In this document: positions 4,004 to 5,416 of the stretch, piece by piece
Numbering within the stretch: position 1 is the first letter of the stretch
How the letters are laid out: each line of letters begins with the position of its first letter
NCBI GenBank assembly: GCA_009785015.1
Contig: WQXD01000256.1
Coordinates: 1 to 5,416, forward strand
Direction: 5' to 3'
DNA: 5,416 nt
From: Oscillospiraceae bacterium
GTDB lineage: Bacteria > Bacillota_A > Clostridia > Oscillospirales > WRJC01
Program-made: the position numbers and the translations under genes
Notes under the pieces: generated by a model
What the model saw: only the letters and a program-made list of their open reading frames with translations
Told to the model about the DNA's origin: nothing
Databases searched by the model: none

Positions 4004-5416
4004 ATGAAAATTCCCACAAGCAAGACAAAAATGGCCAAGCGGTTAAAGTCCCTGCTTCTGGTACTGGCCATGATTGTGACGATGCTGCCATTCGGATTCA
4101 TGTCCGTGAGCGCGGCACCCATAACCAACAGTTCCGTAGCCGACGCAGTCAGTGCGACCGACCCTAATACCCTTGCCATTCTTCTGGCAGGCAACCAAAA
4201 TGTTTTCGGAACTGTAAGTGTAGCGGAATTGAGAGCAAATTTCCCGAAATTTACGTATTTAACGCTGAATGGTACAAATGTTACCGATGTAGTAAACCCG
4301 GCGGGATCGGGTGTAACGGTGGACATAGACTCAATTGCGACGCCTGATATTTTTGGCAGCTATGTGCCCTCTACACCCAATGCGGCCGGAGCCAACGCTG
4401 CGTTCGCGCAGGGCGCCGGTGACCTTGATTTTGAAACCTTGATTCGCGAAGCGGTCAGAATCCAAAGTAGCAACGCCTCCCTTTCCCCCAGGGCTATCCC
4501 GTCCGGGATGTTTAAACTCAATGCCGGTAAGGTAACGGTTTGGGCAGATGCAACGACTTCCAAGACTTACAACGGCAGCGCCGGAACCAGTATTCCCGCC
4601 GCCGATCTTGTAGCTCTCGGAAACGGAGTCTACAGAGTGGATTTGGAATTTGAGATGAACTTTGACAACAGCCCGACAACAGCCGGAAGGTTGTATATGA
4701 TAGACCAAATTAAGTTGCAGATAAAGACGGAAAGTTACGAAATCGAGCCGAAGCTGGGTGGGACTGTTTATGACGGCGGTATCACAAACTTCGTTTTGAG
4801 ACGTAAGGATGCGGACGGCAAGTACATTCCGTTGGAAGCTCTGAGCTCATACGAGATTGAACTGCAGGTTTATGGCGGCGGGCCTATTCCGGGTTTTGAT
4901 CCGAATATCAATATGGCGTCCGACAATATGAGCATGGTGATCTCGATAGCGGCCGATCCCAGTAATATGCAAATCGGTATGAGCAACACTTTGGTTGTTT
5001 TCAAAAAAGGCAATCCGCGCGTTGAGCTTGCCCAAGCGGAAGTTATAAGGGCGGTCAACGGAGAGTTGTTAAGCCTTCAATTGGTTGAATACGCCGGAAA
5101 AGACGTAAGGGTTCCGCTCGGTCCGCCCAGTTCGCCTTTTGGAAGCGGCACGAGGATTTATGTCAAGGGCGGCACCGCTCTTTCTTCCGCTGTATCAATC
5201 ACACAGATTGACGGATATAATATGTCAACGATGTATCTTCTCTACGGAGAGGATGCTTTTGGCTCGGGTTATGTTTCGGTTAATTACGAACATCAGGTAA
5301 AAATATCCTATGTGCCAACGGATGTGGAAGACGACATTTTAGTTGAGCTGGTATCGGTTGTAAGGCCCAACAGCGTCGATCCCAATGACTTGATTCTTGC
5401 CATTGTGGTTACGGCC
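4004..5416 (+). CDS. Exported protein of unknown function, N-terminal 471 residues, runs off window
   Basis: I do not recognise a family. I translated from the ATG at 4004: the frame stays open for 471 codons to the last base, so the protein is larger than this. It starts with a clear Sec signal peptide: basic residues K7, K9, K12, R13 and K15, a hydrophobic core at about 16-33, and a likely cleavage after VSA at residue 37. There is no lipobox Cys, and no cysteine anywhere in the 471 residues, as is common for exported Gram-positive proteins. The mature part alternates hydrophobic and polar residues with many Gly, Ser, Thr, Asn and Val, suggesting beta-sandwich (Ig-like or adhesin-like) domains; examples are KVTVWADATTSKTYNG near 170, VYRVDLEFEMNF near 210, and NTLVVFKKGNP near 330. 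A wall anchor, SLH repeats or a catalytic domain could lie beyond the window. Two tandem promoters and a strong SD suggest high, regulated expression. Base composition is lower in GC than the neighbouring lipoprotein gene. Confidence 0.85.
   Translation, partial: MKIPTSKTKMAKRLKSLLLVLAMIVTMLPFGFMSVSAAPITNSSVADAVSATDPNTLAILLAGNQNVFGTVSVAELRANFPKFTYLTLNGTNVTDVVNPAGSGVTVDIDSIATPDIFGSYVPSTPNAAGANAAFAQGAGDLDFETLIREAVRIQSSNASLSPRAIPSGMFKLNAGKVTVWADATTSKTYNGSAGTSIPAADLVALGNGVYRVDLEFEMNFDNSPTTAGRLYMIDQIKLQIKTESYEIEPKLGGTVYDGGITNFVLRRKDADGKYIPLEALSSYEIELQVYGGGPIPGFDPNINMASDNMSMVISIAADPSNMQIGMSNTLVVFKKGNPRVELAQAEVIRAVNGELLSLQLVEYAGKDVRVPLGPPSSPFGSGTRIYVKGGTALSSAVSITQIDGYNMSTMYLLYGEDAFGSGYVSVNYEHQVKISYVPTDVEDDILVELVSVVRPNSVDPNDLILAIVVTA

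Noticed and set aside
3832..4326. 164-codon open frame on the minus strand crossing the control region
   Set aside because: It overlaps the signal-peptide end of the exported-protein gene and both rightward control elements; no SD, and its C-terminal part is translated AT-rich leader.
4331..4708. 125-codon open frame on the minus strand, and smaller ones to 5058
   Set aside because: Antisense to the continuous 471-codon plus-strand frame that has an SD and signal peptide.

Overview
This window looks like chromosomal DNA from a Gram-positive member of the Bacillota, most likely class Clostridia; genus is not determinable from what I can see. The evidence is a groES-groEL operon preceded by a CIRCE (HrcA) element, strong Shine-Dalgarno (SD) sites, sigma-A type promoters, an M15B carboxypeptidase with a copper-amine-oxidase-like N-terminal domain, and a large lipoprotein of the carbohydrate-type solute-binding family. 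The whole window is accounted for by five protein genes, two of them cut by the window edges, and two regulatory intergenic regions. I see no RNA gene, insertion sequence, CRISPR array or origin.

Layout. Bases 1-279 (minus) are the first 93 codons of groEL and 318-602 (minus) is groES. Bases 603-818 hold divergent control regions: the groES promoter and CIRCE on the minus strand, and a weaker promoter with a perfect 10-bp inverted repeat for the gene on the plus strand. Bases 819-2120 (plus) encode a membrane-anchored D-Ala-D-Ala carboxypeptidase of the VanY/DacB type. It converges on, and overlaps by 4 bases, an extracellular solute-binding lipoprotein at 2117-3604 (minus). Bases 3605-4003 are a second divergent region. 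The lipoprotein has a perfect TTGACA-17-TATAAT promoter whose -10 box lies inside a palindrome. In the opposite direction two tandem promoters drive a secreted protein of unknown function that starts at 4004 and runs off the window end.

How the genes relate. The chaperonin operon is a stress-response housekeeping unit repressed by HrcA. The other three genes all act at the cell surface (wall trimming, nutrient capture, and an unknown exported protein), but they are separate transcription units, not an operon. The lipoprotein has no permease or ATPase gene beside it in the window. The most open-ended parts are the exported protein at 4004 onward and the 400-base control region it shares with the lipoprotein gene. 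I found no evidence for a complete novel multi-gene system here.
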